A DNA stretch of 50,679 bases, from positions 1 to 50,679 of the forward strand of contig JBQNAL010000014.1 in assembly GCA_052170475.1 (NCBI GenBank). The letters run 5' to 3'. Every line of letters begins with the position of its first letter. The first letter of the stretch is position 1. Shown in pieces: positions 1 through 12,300 of this stretch. Position numbers and translations under genes: made by a program. Source of the DNA: CAJPQU01 sp052170475 (GTDB taxonomy: Bacteria; Bacillota; Negativicutes; Selenomonadales; Selenomonadaceae). The notes beneath the pieces were generated by a model, which made no database searches, was not told the DNA's origin, and saw only the letters and a list, made by a program, of their open reading frames with translations.

Positions 1-52
1 ATGAGGGGCAAAGTTTAACACAACAATGCGACAATTAAACTTGCAATCTACC
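1..52. repeat. 52-bp inverted repeat, left copy
   Basis: Bases 1-52 are identical to the reverse complement of 50626-50677. The copy lies inside the partial ORF at 1-120, and both copies read outward from the window in the same reading frame. Homology stops abruptly after base 52. Confidence 0.9.
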
Positions 53-120
53 TTTTGTGAAAAGTCTTTGCATTCCGATGGCAGGGCAAGCATAAATGTG
101 GTAAAATCTTGGGGAGGCAT
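1..120 (-). CDS. Partial ORF at window edge, 5' end of a repeated gene (possible transposase)
   Basis: An open frame of 40 codons starts with ATG at 120 and runs off the left edge without a stop. A good ribosome site (AAAGGAG) lies about 8 bases upstream. The start reads MPPQDFTTFMLALPSECKDF. I do not recognise the family with certainty. Its innermost 52 bp recur inverted at the other end of the window, as expected when an assembly breaks at a multicopy element, so an insertion-sequence transposase is the best guess; the short N-terminus is loosely compatible with an ISL3-type protein. The product beyond residue 40 is not visible. Confidence 0.35.
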   Translation of the reverse strand, partial: MPPQDFTTFMLALPSECKDFSQKVDCKFNCRIVVLNFAPH

Positions 121-192
121 GGTGAATTCTCCTTTCGATGTTGGGGTGGTGACTACATTGTAGCAGAATTTTCCATGTCTTTTATTGTTGAA

Positions 193-240
193 TAAAAAAT
201 AAATGTTGTGGATGATATTTTTGTCATACCACAACATTTA
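193..240 (-). terminator. Rho-independent terminator of the adhesin gene
   Basis: A perfect 12-bp inverted repeat (200-211 and 229-240, arm TAAATGTTGTGG) encloses a 17-base loop. On the minus strand it is followed by a run of six T (193-198). It lies about 60 bp beyond the adhesin stop codon, so it should end the tpsB-tpsA transcript before the partial gene at the window edge. Confidence 0.75.
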
Positions 241-301
241 TGATAGAGCCCCAATTTTTTTTTTATATTTCTACTGCCTCTTGCCGAACGTCACATCATG
301 C

Positions 302-3300
302 TCAGAGATTCACTTCCGTCAGGTATGCCTCCTCGTCTGCGTCTTTATCGCCGACCGTCAGCGTCACCAAAGGAAGCTGAGCGGAAAACGCGCGCGCCCA
401 AGGACTCAGGTCGATGAAACCGGTAAGCCCTAGGACATCGTGGCGGCGCTGGTAGGCAAAGATGCGGTCGATGGCGTCCGCCGACGTCTCCCAGCCCACC
501 GCTTCTCTCGTCTGATCGCCCGCCAACAGAAGATCGAGGATCGTGGGCGCATCAAAGAGGCCGATCTGTTGGTGCAGCGAGAAGATCGTGATCAGCTCCT
601 TCGCCCGGAGAACGTCCGCCCGCACCTCGGCATTTTGAGCCGTGTCGATGATGAAAAGGCGATGACCTTCTATCGTGCCGAGATCCATGCCCCCATGACG
701 ATTGGTGAGCGATACCCGCCCTCCTGCGGTCAGGGATTGAATGTTGATGGTCCCGCGTCCCGTATGGCTGACGTGCGCGTTGTCGCCGAACTGCACCGTG
801 CCGAAGCGAATATCGCCGGAGCCGTTATGTTCGACCCAGCCCGAGCCGCCGACCGTCGCCGTATCGACGACCAAATCGCCGCTGCCGTTATGGGTGCCCG
901 CGAACGCGCCGGCCTCGATGTTTTGGATCCGCATATCGCCCGATCCGTCATGCTGCACCGTCGCCCGTCCCTCATGGGCGTTGAGCGACTCAACCGCCGC
1001 ATTGCCCACGCCGGACTTCTCCACGGTCACGCCCTGTCCATTGACATTGGCTGCCGCGATGTCGCCCGTGCCGCTGTGGTGCATGACGGCCTGTCCGCTG
1101 CCCGCGTTTACGGTCTGCACCTCCGCCTTGCCTGTGCCGGACTTCTCCACGGTGACGCCCTGTCCGTTGACGTTGCCCAACTGCATGTCGCCCGTACCGC
1201 TCTGGCGAAGCACGACCTCCCCACCGGCGTTCACTTGCCGGAGCCGGAGAGGATCGCTGCCGCCCGCGGCGATGCGGACAGCGCCGCCCGCCCGCGCGGT
1301 ATCGTTGGCCAGCGTGACGTTTCCGCCCGCCGTGAGGTTCATATCCCCCGCCGTTCTTGTGGCATCGTGCGTAACGGCAATATTGCCGCCCGCCGTGGCA
1401 TTGAAGTTTTGCCCGGACTGCACGTTCGCGGCAACGACGTCGCTTTGCTTCGATTGGAGTACAATGTCACCGCTGTCCGTCTTGACGGTCTGCACGTTCA
1501 CCGCGCCCTCCGCCGCAGCGGTGGCAGCGCCTTTCGCCTTGATGTCTCCCGTGGCGCGAACGCTGCCGCCCGCCGTGGCGTTGAAGTTTTGCCCCGACTG
1601 CACATTCGCGGCGACGACGTCGCTCTGTTTCGACTGGAGTGCAATGTCGCCGCTCTCCGTCTTGACGGTCTGCACGTTCACCGTGCCCTGTTCTGCCGTT
1701 GCGGTGGCATCACCCTTCGCTTTGATTTCTCCGGCGGAGCGAACGCTGCCGCCCGCCGTGGCGTTGAAGTTTTGCCCCGACTGCACGTTCGCGGCGACGA
1801 CGTCGCTCTGTTTCGACTGGAGTGCAATGTCGCCGCTCTCCGTCTTGACGGTCTGCACGTTGACTTCGCCCTCCGCCGCTACCGTGGCAGCGCCTTTCGC
1901 TTTGATGTCTCCGGCGGAGCGGACGCTGCCGCCCGCTGTGGCGTTGAAGTTTTGCCCCGACTGCACGTTCGCGGCGGTAACGTCGCTTTGCTTCGATTGG
2001 AGCGCGATGTCGCCCGTGTCCGTCGTGACCTTCTGCACGTTCACTTCGCCCTCTGCCGTCGCGGTAGCAGTGCCTTGCGCCCTGATGTCTCCGGCGGAGC
2101 GAACGCTGCCGCCCGCTGCGGCGGTAAAGTTTTTCCCGGCCTCTACGTTCGCGGCGGTAACGTCGCTTTGCTTCGATTGGAGCGCGATGTCGCCCGTGTC
2201 CGTCGTGACCTTCTGCACGTTCACTTCGCCCTCCGCCTTGGCGGCGGCAGTGCCTTTCGCCCTGATGTCTCCCGTGGCACGGACGCGGCCGCCCGCCGTG
2301 GCGGTAAAGTTTTTCCCGGCCTCTACGTTCGCGGCGGTGACGTCGCTTTGCTTCGATTGGAGCGCGATGTCGCCCGTGTCCGTCGTGACCTTCTGCACGT
2401 TCACTTCGCCCTCCGCCGTCGCGGCGGCAGTGCCTTTCGCCCTGATGTCTCCCGTGGCACGGACGCTGCCGCCCGCCGTGGCGGTAAAGTTTTTCCCGGC
2501 CTCTACGTTGGCGGCGACGACGTCGCCTTGTTTCGACTGAAGCGTGATGTCGCCGCTGTCCGTCTTGACGGTCTCTACGTTCACGGCGCCGCGTTCGGCT
2601 GTGGCGGTGACGGAGCCGGCCACGTGAATCTCGCCCGGCGCGCGGACGCTTCCGCCCGCCGCCAAGTTGAGATGCTCCCCGGCTCTCAGCAGCGCCCCAT
2701 TGTTCGCCGTCACATCGTCCCCCGCCTTGAGGGTCATCGTCTTCCCGGCCTCCAAGACGGCACCGGCCTCGGTCAAGAGGCTGCCGCCCGCCGCCAACGA
2801 CAGATTCTCCGCAGCCGTGAGGTGCGCCCCATTCTCGATGGTCACGTTGCCTTGCGCTTGCGTCGTCAACTCTTTATCCGCATTGAGCATCGCGCCATTT
2901 CGCACGCGCACGTCTTGTCCAGCGACGGTAGAGAGATTCCCCTGCGCCGTGAGATTCGCGTTGCCCGTCACATCAACCTTGCCCTTGGCGGCGGTGGTCA
3001 AATCTTTGTCCGCTTTGAGTGTCGAACCGTTCACCGTGACGTCCTGTCCGGCGGTGGAGAGGTTCCCCTTCGCCGTGAGGTTCGCGTTGCCCTCGATGGC
3101 GACATTTCCCTTGGCGGCGGTGGTCAAGTCTTTGTCGGCTTTGAGCGTAGAACCGTTCACCGTGACGTCCTGTCCCGCAGTGGTACCCAATGTGCCGCCC
3201 GCCGTGAGGTTCGCGTTGCCCGTCACATCGACCTTGCCCTTGGCGTTGGTGATCAAGTCTTTGTCCGCTTTGAGTGTCGAACCGTTCATCGTGACGTCCT

Positions 3301-6300
3301 GCCCGACGGTGGAGAGGTTCCCCTTCGCCGTGAGGGTCGCGTTGCCCTCGATGGCAACATTTCCGTTGGTTTCGGTGATCAAATCTTTCCCGGCTTCTAA
3401 GGTCGCGCCATTCACCGTAACGTCCTGTCCGGCCGCAGTCGCTAAGGATCCGCCCGCTTTGAGCGCGGCGCCATTGTTGATGGTGACGCTGCCCTTGGCA
3501 TCGGTTTCCAAGTCGCTACCTGCCGTGAGGGATGCGCCATTTTCCACGTTGACGCTGCCGGTGGTCTTCGTCCGCAAATCCTGCCCTGCGTTGAGGATGG
3601 CATTGGACTCTACCGTGACGTCGCCTCCGGCGGCGGCGGCGAACGTGCCGCCCGCTTTGAGGGAAGCGCCATTTCCTATGGTGATACCGCCCTGCGCTGC
3701 AAGCCCCATGTTTTTGTTGGCTTCATAGGCGGCACCACTGGCGATGCGCAGAGCACCGCTGCTGGTGAAGGCGATGCCGGTATTTTCTGCCTTGAGTTTG
3801 CCGCTCAAGTTGAGGTCCTGCCCGGGGGCGACGTTTTTCACACGCACCGCTAAGGGATCGTCAGGTGCACCCGTCACCCGCAGGGTGCCCGCACCGCCCG
3901 CGCCCGCGCCGAAGGACGCCGTGAGGCCGCCGTCGGCCTTCGAGACGAGGGTGATGCCGCCATTTAATCCCGCCGCTTCATCGACGGCCAAGACCTTCGC
4001 ATTCTTGAAGGTATTGGCTTCGGAGGCGATGTTTACCTTCCCACCGGCCTTTTCCGCTTTCCCGACGGTAAAGGTCGCATTTTGCGCCGCGATGACGGAG
4101 TTTTCGTCCTTCTCTTGGAGGATATTTTCCGTGGCCGCGACATGCACCTCATCGGCACGCAGTGTGCCGCCCGTGAGATTGGCGTTTTTGCCCGTCAAGC
4201 GCACGGTGCCCGTCTCGACGTTCCCCCGCGTTTCGCCTTGCGCACCGTTCGCTTGACGAGAGAGCTTGATGGTGCCTTCGCCCGCGTCGGCGGTGACGGT
4301 GCCGCTTGGATTTTCGGTACGGATTCGGCCTAAGACGAGATCGCCGTTCTTTTCTCCGCGGAGATAGACGGCGTTTTGCGCCGCAGCGTGTACCGCCGCG
4401 CCGTTGGTCAGGACACGAACGCCGTTATCCGCCTCGCCCACGTCGCCCCCTGCCTTCAGGAAGATTTCGTTCCCGGCGTTCAGGTAGGAGACAGCGGCTC
4501 CCGCTTGCGGCGCTTCCATGCGCAGATGACCGCTCGCCTCAAGATGAAGGTCACGCCCCACAGCGATGGCGCCAAGGGTCAGGTCATGCGCGCTCGTCTG
4601 ATTGAGGTAGAGGGAGCCTTCCGCATTGGCGCGGAGGATGCCGGTGAGTGCCGTCTTGAGCGCCTGTCCGTCCTTGCCGATGTCCCCTGCGCCGCCGTAG
4701 AGGGTGAGATTTTTCGCCGTGATGGTGCCCTCGGCGGTGATGCCCCGTCCGGCCATCAGTTTGACGTCGTTGGTACCGGCGTTGATGCCGCCCTTGACGC
4801 GCAGGGCGTCGTCCTTCGTGCTGCTCAGGTAGACGTGTCCGTGGCTATTCACGGTGACGCCGCCATCGGCCGCCGTTTTCACGGAGACAGGCGTCTGCCG
4901 ACGCACCGTGAGGCTTTCGAGATGTCCGTCGGCGTCCATGTTCTTCGTGATGTCCCCGGCCTGTGCTTGGGAGAGGATTTTCAGGTTTTCCTCGTTTTTC
5001 AGCGCCGCTTTGGGAATGGTGACCGTACTCTCGGCGCCGATGTTTGTCCCGTTCAGCGTGATATTGCGGCCGCTGATATTCGCCGTTTCGCTCAGGGTGA
5101 CTTCCCCGGGCTTACTGTTGATGATGCGATCCTCGATGGCGTAGAGGAGCTGGTTTTTCGTCCAGCCGTAGTTGTTGTCCGCACGGGTCACTTCGGCGTA
5201 GTGGACGATGGCGGTCTGTTCGTCGGCGCTGTATCCCTTGCCGGCGAAATAGGCCGTCTGCGCCGCCTGATATGCGGCCTTCGCCGCCGCGCGATCTGCG
5301 TCCGTCGTAGCGCTCTTCATGGCGCTGATGTAGGCGGTGCGCGCCGCGGCCATGCCGGCGTCCGCGGTGTATGCAGCCGCCGCGTTTTGATAGACCGTCA
5401 CCTTCCCACTGTCGCCGTCCGCCAACTGCTCGAGGCGGTTCGTCACGGCGTCCTTGCGCATTTTCAATGCCTCGGCTCTGGCGTGCGCGTTGTCGTTCGC
5501 CGCGTCGTCCTTGTGGATGAGCTTCGACGTCGTCCAGATACCCTGCCGGTTGGCGGTACTGGCCGCCGCTTCCTCGGAACGCGCCGATACGATGTCGCCC
5601 TGCGCCTTGAGGAACACGTCTCCCTCGGTGCTGGTGATCTGATTCACCCGCATATTCCCGGTGGTCTGTTCCAAACGAATGTCCCCGCGCGCCGACGCCG
5701 TGACGCTCGCGGTGGTGGGATCGCCGCTGATTTGCGTCTGCCCCGCCGTGATGCGAAACGCCTGTCCCGCCGCACCGATGGTTCCCGTCTGGCTCAAGAG
5801 TTCGACGCGCCGCCCAGAAACGCTGTCGCCGTTATCGTAGTTGGTCAGATTGCCGTAGGCGTCGATACGGGCGTGTTCCCCGGGCATCCCAACGGTACCC
5901 GCCCACGCCTTGACCGCGACATTCCCCTTCGTCGAATGAAGATCAATGGAGCCAGTGTTGGTGATCAGATTAACTTTCGCCGTATGGCCGGGATCGAGCG
6001 CCGCCTGTTGGAGGTCGATGTCTTTCTTTGCATGAACGTTCAGATCGTCCGTGTGGATGGCGCCGCCGCCCCGGACGCTGCCCTCCTCGGAGCGGAGCCG
6101 CACCTGCTTATTCTCCGTCGCGCGAATGCTGCCGCCCACGGTGACATCGCCCTTCGCTTCGACGTTGATATTGCCGCTTTCCGCCGTCAAAAAGCCGATG
6201 GTGACGGGGTTCGAGGCCTTCAGGCTGTAAGTGGTGGTGGAGGACGAGGTATCGTATTCCGTCCATTTGTAAACGTAGTCGGAGTGAATGAGCCCCCAGA

Positions 6301-9300
6301 TCCCGTGTTCCTCCTTCGTCGTCGTCATGTCGCTTTTCGCGTGGTCACGCAGCTTCCACTCGCCCTCGATGGCGTAGGGACGCAGTTGATTCCCCTCCAC
6401 GAAGTAGTGGCCGGTGCCGAGGGAAGCCCCATCTTGGGTGCTGCTCTGAGACTGAATTTTATCATCGGACACTTGGGCTTCGATTTCCTCGGGCGACTTG
6501 AACCGAATCCCGAACCAACTGTCCTCCTTATAGGTTTTCGTCGTCACCGTACCCGTCGATACGCCGCCCGTCCACTGGTAAAGCAAGTTCTGCTTCGGCG
6601 TAAAGGTGAAGGATGTGCCGGACGACGTCGCCGCCGTTTCCGGCTTGCCGATGTCGTAGACCGTGGACTGCCCGTTGGTGTAGGTAAAAACCTTCCCCTG
6701 CAAGTTATCCGTGATGCGCACGAAGCCTTTTCGATTTTGATTTTCGATGGAGGAGAGGAGGACGCCGCGGTTCACGGCCTTCGTGTGGATGGAGATGTCC
6801 GCCGCCCCGTCCGCCGCTAAAATGCGGCCTGTGCCGGTGTTGCCCACGTTGCCGGAGATGTAGACCTGGCCGCCGTCGGCCTTGACGCTTTCCGTCAAGA
6901 GCTGCTTTGTGGAAGGATTGTAGTAGACCGCCACCCGGTACTTATAGGACTGACTGGCCGCATCATAGTAATCGCCGCCCGCCTGCACGAGATACGCGTC
7001 GTTCCCCCGCACGGCGCTGTCGGAGAGCGCCGTGGGCGCGTTCTGCCACGCCGCGTCCAACGCGTCCACTTTCGTCTGCGCATCGCTGCCTAATTCGGCG
7101 CGGTACGAGTTGTAGCCGCTCTGGACGAGGCCATTGAGATTGACTTCATACCCGTTGATGTAGACCGCCTGTCCGGCATGGATGCCCACCTCGGGCGACG
7201 CCGCCGGTTCGTCCGGCAGGATGATCTCACCATTCGATATTTGTCGGATCCATCTCTTATAGTCAGCGTAATCGACGAACGGCGTCCGTGTGCGCCCAGA
7301 AAAGCCTTTGTAGTGGCGATCCAATAGCTTTTGGATCTTATCGGCGGTCGTCTTATCGATCATGTAGTGGGTGATCGGATCTTGCCCGATGTTGATGGTT
7401 CCCGTGGGGTTATTCTGCACCACCGCGCCATTCGGCGCTTTGATCGTGACCGTGCGCCCGCTGACCGATCCCGTACCGCCCACGAAAATGCTGCCGTGGT
7501 CGTTCTGGATGAGGACGTCGCCGTCGGCGTTGCGCACCTTCCCGCGAATGTCAATCGTGGGGGAGAGGCCGCCCTGCTTTTCGCCCGTGGACTTGATGGT
7601 GATGGTGGAAGCGTTGCCGGCTCCGGCGTCGGCGCGGATGTGATCGAGGCCGGAGATGCCCTCGATCGCCGCCGTGCTGCCCGCCTCGGCGGAAATGTTG
7701 CGGCTATTGTAGTACACGCGTCCGCCGTCGCGGCTGACGACGGTATTCCCCACCATCATGTAGAGGGGCGTCCGATTCGTGATGGAGATCTCGGGCTTTC
7801 CCTGCGCCGTGAGGGTGCCGTTCACCGTCAGGCTGTCCGCCTCCACGGTGACGTCGCCCCCGGCGGCGGTGAGGGACGGCGTCTGCAGCGCCGCCACCTG
7901 CCGATAGTGGTAGACGACGAACTGCTTCTCGCCCGTAGGCTGCTTGTTCGCGTCTAAGACGTCTTCCTCGTCCGCGAAGCCCTGCGCTGCCATGACGCGC
8001 AGGAGCTTGTCGAGCGCCTTCTTATAGCCTTTGTATTCTTCCGTATCCTTTGGATATTCTTGGAGATGCTTCGTGATGTCCTGATACTGCGCCCAGCAAG
8101 TATTTTCGAGGGTCACCGTCTGCGCGGTGAAGTCCTTCGCCGTGACGCCGCTCCCCTCGCTGACGGTGACCTTGATGCCGCTGTAATCCGCCGTGCCGTC
8201 GTCCTTCTTCTTCACCTCGCCGGTGATCTCCACCGTCGTGCGGTTGTGACGACCCGCCGTGACGGAGCCGTTCACCGTCGCGCCGTTTTGCCGCGCGATT
8301 TGTGCGGTGCGCTTTCCCTCCTCCGTCGTCGAGATCTCCGCGTCGTCCTGCCCCGTGTAGACGGTGTAGATGCGGGCGCTCTGCTTCATCGTCTCTTGGG
8401 CGCTGTCGGCGGCGAGGCGGACGTCGCCGATGCCCCGCACCTCCGTCCCCGCCGCCGTGGTCACCGTGTTCTCTTGGGAGACGCGGCTGTCGAGCCGCGG
8501 CGTCGTGGCGAAGGGAATGAGGGCGCGATTGTAGACATCGGAGAGGACATGGTAGGTCAATGCGCTCTTTTCTCCCTCAAGGCCGCGCCCCGCGTAGAGG
8601 TTCACGGCTCCGCTTCCGTCGATGCGGGCGCCATCGGCGATGTCCACGGTATTCTTGCGGTTGAGTGTCGTATTCAAATGCGTCACCGCCGCGCCGCCGA
8701 GGCCGTACTGATTGTCCGCCACGGCGGAGAGGGAAACACTCATATTTTCGTGCGCCGCCAGCGTGATGGCACTGCCGCTCCCGCCGTCTTCGGCAAGGTC
8801 GGTGGCGATCTTTCCGCCCTTGACCAGCACCCGATTCTCGTAGGAAGTCTTGATGTCGGAAAACGCGGTGGTCGTGGAAACGGCGCCCAATCCTGCCAAG
8901 CCGTTCTCCGCCGTCATGCGGCCCGTGGTCAGAGCCAACGCGCCGATCTTCCCCTTGGCGCTGAGGTCGGCGTTCGTCAGGCTGACCTCAGCGGCATACG
9001 CGCGCTCCTGCGCCAAGCGGGATGAATTGACGCCAAGGCCGCCGAAGCCCGCGGTGGAAATCTCCGTCTTGTCGTCATCCAGATGATTCGCGGCTTCAAA
9101 CGTCTGGCCGCCCGCCGTGCGGATGGCGGCGTTTTCGACGCGCACGGTCGCCCGCTGCGTATCCCGGCTGTCGATCCCCGCGCCGCTGCCATTCACGATG
9201 GCCGCGCTCGACGTGTCCGACAGGAGGTCAAACTTCTCCCGATTGACCGCCGACGCCTTGATGTCCCTCAACAAGTTCCAGCGCCCGGTGAGGGCGGTGT

Positions 9301-12300
9301 TCGTGATATTTTCCGCGCGATGCGTCAGCTCCGCCGCCGCCACGCCGAGGAGAACCGAGCCGCCGAAGCTGCCGGACTTCCCGATGAAGGTCTGGCTGCC
9401 CGCCGCCGAAATATTCGCGTCGCGAAGGTAGCTGTCCGCCGCCATGCCGTGCGCGGAAACGTCGGTGTGGAACACCTCCGCCGCCGACACCTTGTTGTTG
9501 GCGATGCCCGTCAAGTTGAATTTCTCCGTCTTGGCATCCACTTCATGCCGGACGGTATTTTTCCCGGAGAGGGAGAGGCTGTACATCTCCCTTTGCTCGT
9601 TCGTTTGCTCGTCCTTTCGCCCGCGGTAGGTGTTCTCTCCCGCCCGGACGGCGACGTCGCTGTATACCTCGCTCGCCGCGTGATTGATGCCGAGACTCGT
9701 CGCGCCGATGCTCATGCCGGAGAGATGAAGCGTATTCGACAGGTTCGCCTCCGCTTCCGCCGCCAAGGCAGTGCCGATGAAGGTGTTGCCGCGCCCGATG
9801 GTGAGGCGCGTCAAAAGCGCCCGATCCTTCGAGCCAAAGTCCGCCGAAGCGTAGGCCACATCCCCGGACGCGAGGGCGAGATTGCCGATGGCCGTCTCCG
9901 CTTTGAGGGATTCCTGATTCTTCGCGGAGAGCGAAATGGCGCGGCTTCCGGCGTCAAAGGTATTGCCGTCGCCGATGTCCACCGCCGTCGTCCCGTGGCT
10001 CTTCGCCTCCGCCACCATAATGGTGGCCGCGCCGGCCCCCACCGTGCGTGAGGAAGCCTTCACCTCGCTTTTCGCTTCATTTTTGGCTTCCACGATGATT
10101 TTGGATTCCGCGGGAGGGTTCTTCCCGGCGGCGCGCACCGTATTTTGCCCCGCGAAGCGAACGCGATTTTCGCCGTCCACATCCAAGATGGCCACAGCGC
10201 CGTTCACCGACGCGCCCGAGGCCGACCCTTGGTGGGTTTCTAACTTCGCTGTGCCGTCGATGAGGGAGCGCACCTTGACGGCGTCACCCAAAAGCTGACT
10301 ATTCTCTATCGTCACGGCGGAATTTCGCGCCGCATTCACCACCAGCACGCTGCCGTTCACCGACAGGATACTGCCCCCGTTCTTCCGCTGCACTGCCTTC
10401 AAGTTGTTCGTTTCCTGACTCTTGATGGAGAGTTCCCCGCCCGCCGAAAGCACGGCGTCCGTAACCTTCGCCTCTGCCCCGGAAAGGCCGCTCTTCTCGC
10501 CGCGGCCGAGGGATACCGCAGGACCGTCCACGCCTTTCCCGAAGGCGTCGGTTGACTTCATGGCGTTCTGTTGCAAAATCGCCGCAGCATCCGCATAGGC
10601 TTTCTTCATATCGGCCTTCGTCTTCGTGGGCGTGCTGCCGTCCTGCTGCTTCGCCCCCTCGCGCTCGTAGGCGTCCTCGACTTCGCGCCCCGAGGTGATC
10701 ACCGCCGTGTTGACGGTGACCTCTCCGCCATTGATTCCATAATTGGCCACGGAAAAATTCACATTGCGATCTTCCTGCGCCCGTATGGAAAGATCCTGCG
10801 CTGCATAAAGGCCGCCGCCCGTGACGGTCGCAGTCGTACGGCTGTCTAAGGTCGCCACGCGTACCCCTACGGAAACGCCCCCAATACTGACGGGGATCTC
10901 CTTATCGTCGGCGGCGGCCTTCACGACATTTTTCGCTTCGACGCTGACCGTCTTCGCCCGCTGATCCGCCGCGCCGATGGTGGTATCCTGAAGCGACGCC
11001 GCCACACGGTGCTTGAAATTCGCCACGCCAACGCCTGCCGCACCGCCGACGATACCGCCACCGGCGGCCAAGGTTCGCCACTCGCTGTCAGATCGGTTAA
11101 CGGCTTTCACCGACGCATGGGAAACATCGTTCGCGGTAAAAGCGATACGGGACGTTTTCGCCGCCGCTTCTGTCTCGCTATGATCCTGCACCACGTTCAC
11201 CGACACCCCAGCGCCCACGGCGCCGATCCCTGCCGTCCCCGTGATCAGATGGAGGTTCGCCTTGCGATTCGCCTCGAGGTTGAAGTTCCTGCTGAGAGAA
11301 GCATTCACATTGGAAATGCCGGCGCGGGTGCGCCCCGAGAGGAGCGCCACGTCGTTGGCATTGGCGACGCCGACCGCAGCGATGGAGCCGGCGACGTCAA
11401 TGCTCGCGATCCCATGATGTGCCACAGCTTCCACGGTGAAATCCCGCGCCTTGATGTCGTTGGCGGTGCGGTTTCTTCCCGTCACTTCCGCCACCGTGTC
11501 CCGGTTGATGGTGGTGGTATTGCTGGCGATGCCCACTGCACCGCTCACCCCGCCTATCGACCCCGTGCCTAAAGCGCCCATGTTATTGGCGTAATCACGG
11601 GCGATCACCTTGACGTCCTTGTCGCTCGTCACCTGCGCCTTATCGATCCGCGCGTTGGTAGCGCCGCCGATGGTGCTGACGGTCACGTTGCCGCCAACAC
11701 CCACGCCCATAGCCGCTGCACCGACATTGCCCGCGATGACGTTGATTTTATTCGTGCTGGACGCGGACACCGCCACGCCCTCATACGCCGACGCCTGCCG
11801 TGGGATATAGGTGGCGGGCTGCAGGCTGCTGGTATCGTTTACATAGTCGTGAAGGATTTCATTATCCGCCACTTTGTCCTGCACTTCGGCGGAAACCCTC
11901 GTTTCCGTCGCGTCGTCATAGGCCGCCCCACGCGCGGTGACCGCCGTATCTTTTCCCTCAATGGCGGCGTTCGTCGTCGTCTTGATGGTATTCACGGTGG
12001 TGGAAATCCCCACCGCCCCGCCAGTGAACGCAAAGGTGCCAACACCAGCGTAAGTATCCACGGCGCGATCCGCCGTCGCCGCGACGACGACATTGTGCGC
12101 CGACGTGAGCTGCGCACCACCGGCGATCTTCGCCGAGGTGTCCCCCGTCTGCACGTTCACCGCCGCCGACCCCGCTACACCGGCCGCGCCGCCCCCAGCG
12201 CCGCCAATGCCAATGGTGAGGATCTTATTTGCCGAGCGGGCGCGGACGCCGACGCCCCCCACGTCCTGCGTACCGCCGGAAAGGAGCGACGTCGTGTTGC

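Noticed and set aside
1391..2650. CRISPR-like periodic repeat
   Set aside because: Period is 180 bp, in frame and coding on minus, with no short repeat/spacer pattern and no cas genes.
440..3400. Long plus-strand open frame (about 986 codons) antisense to the adhesin, with others at 4376-6820, 8060-10051 and 12590-13957
   Set aside because: They mirror the GC-rich, repeat-rich adhesin gene on the other strand, are Arg/Ala/Val-rich, lack ribosome sites and show the same periodic repeats. Codon-bias shadows.
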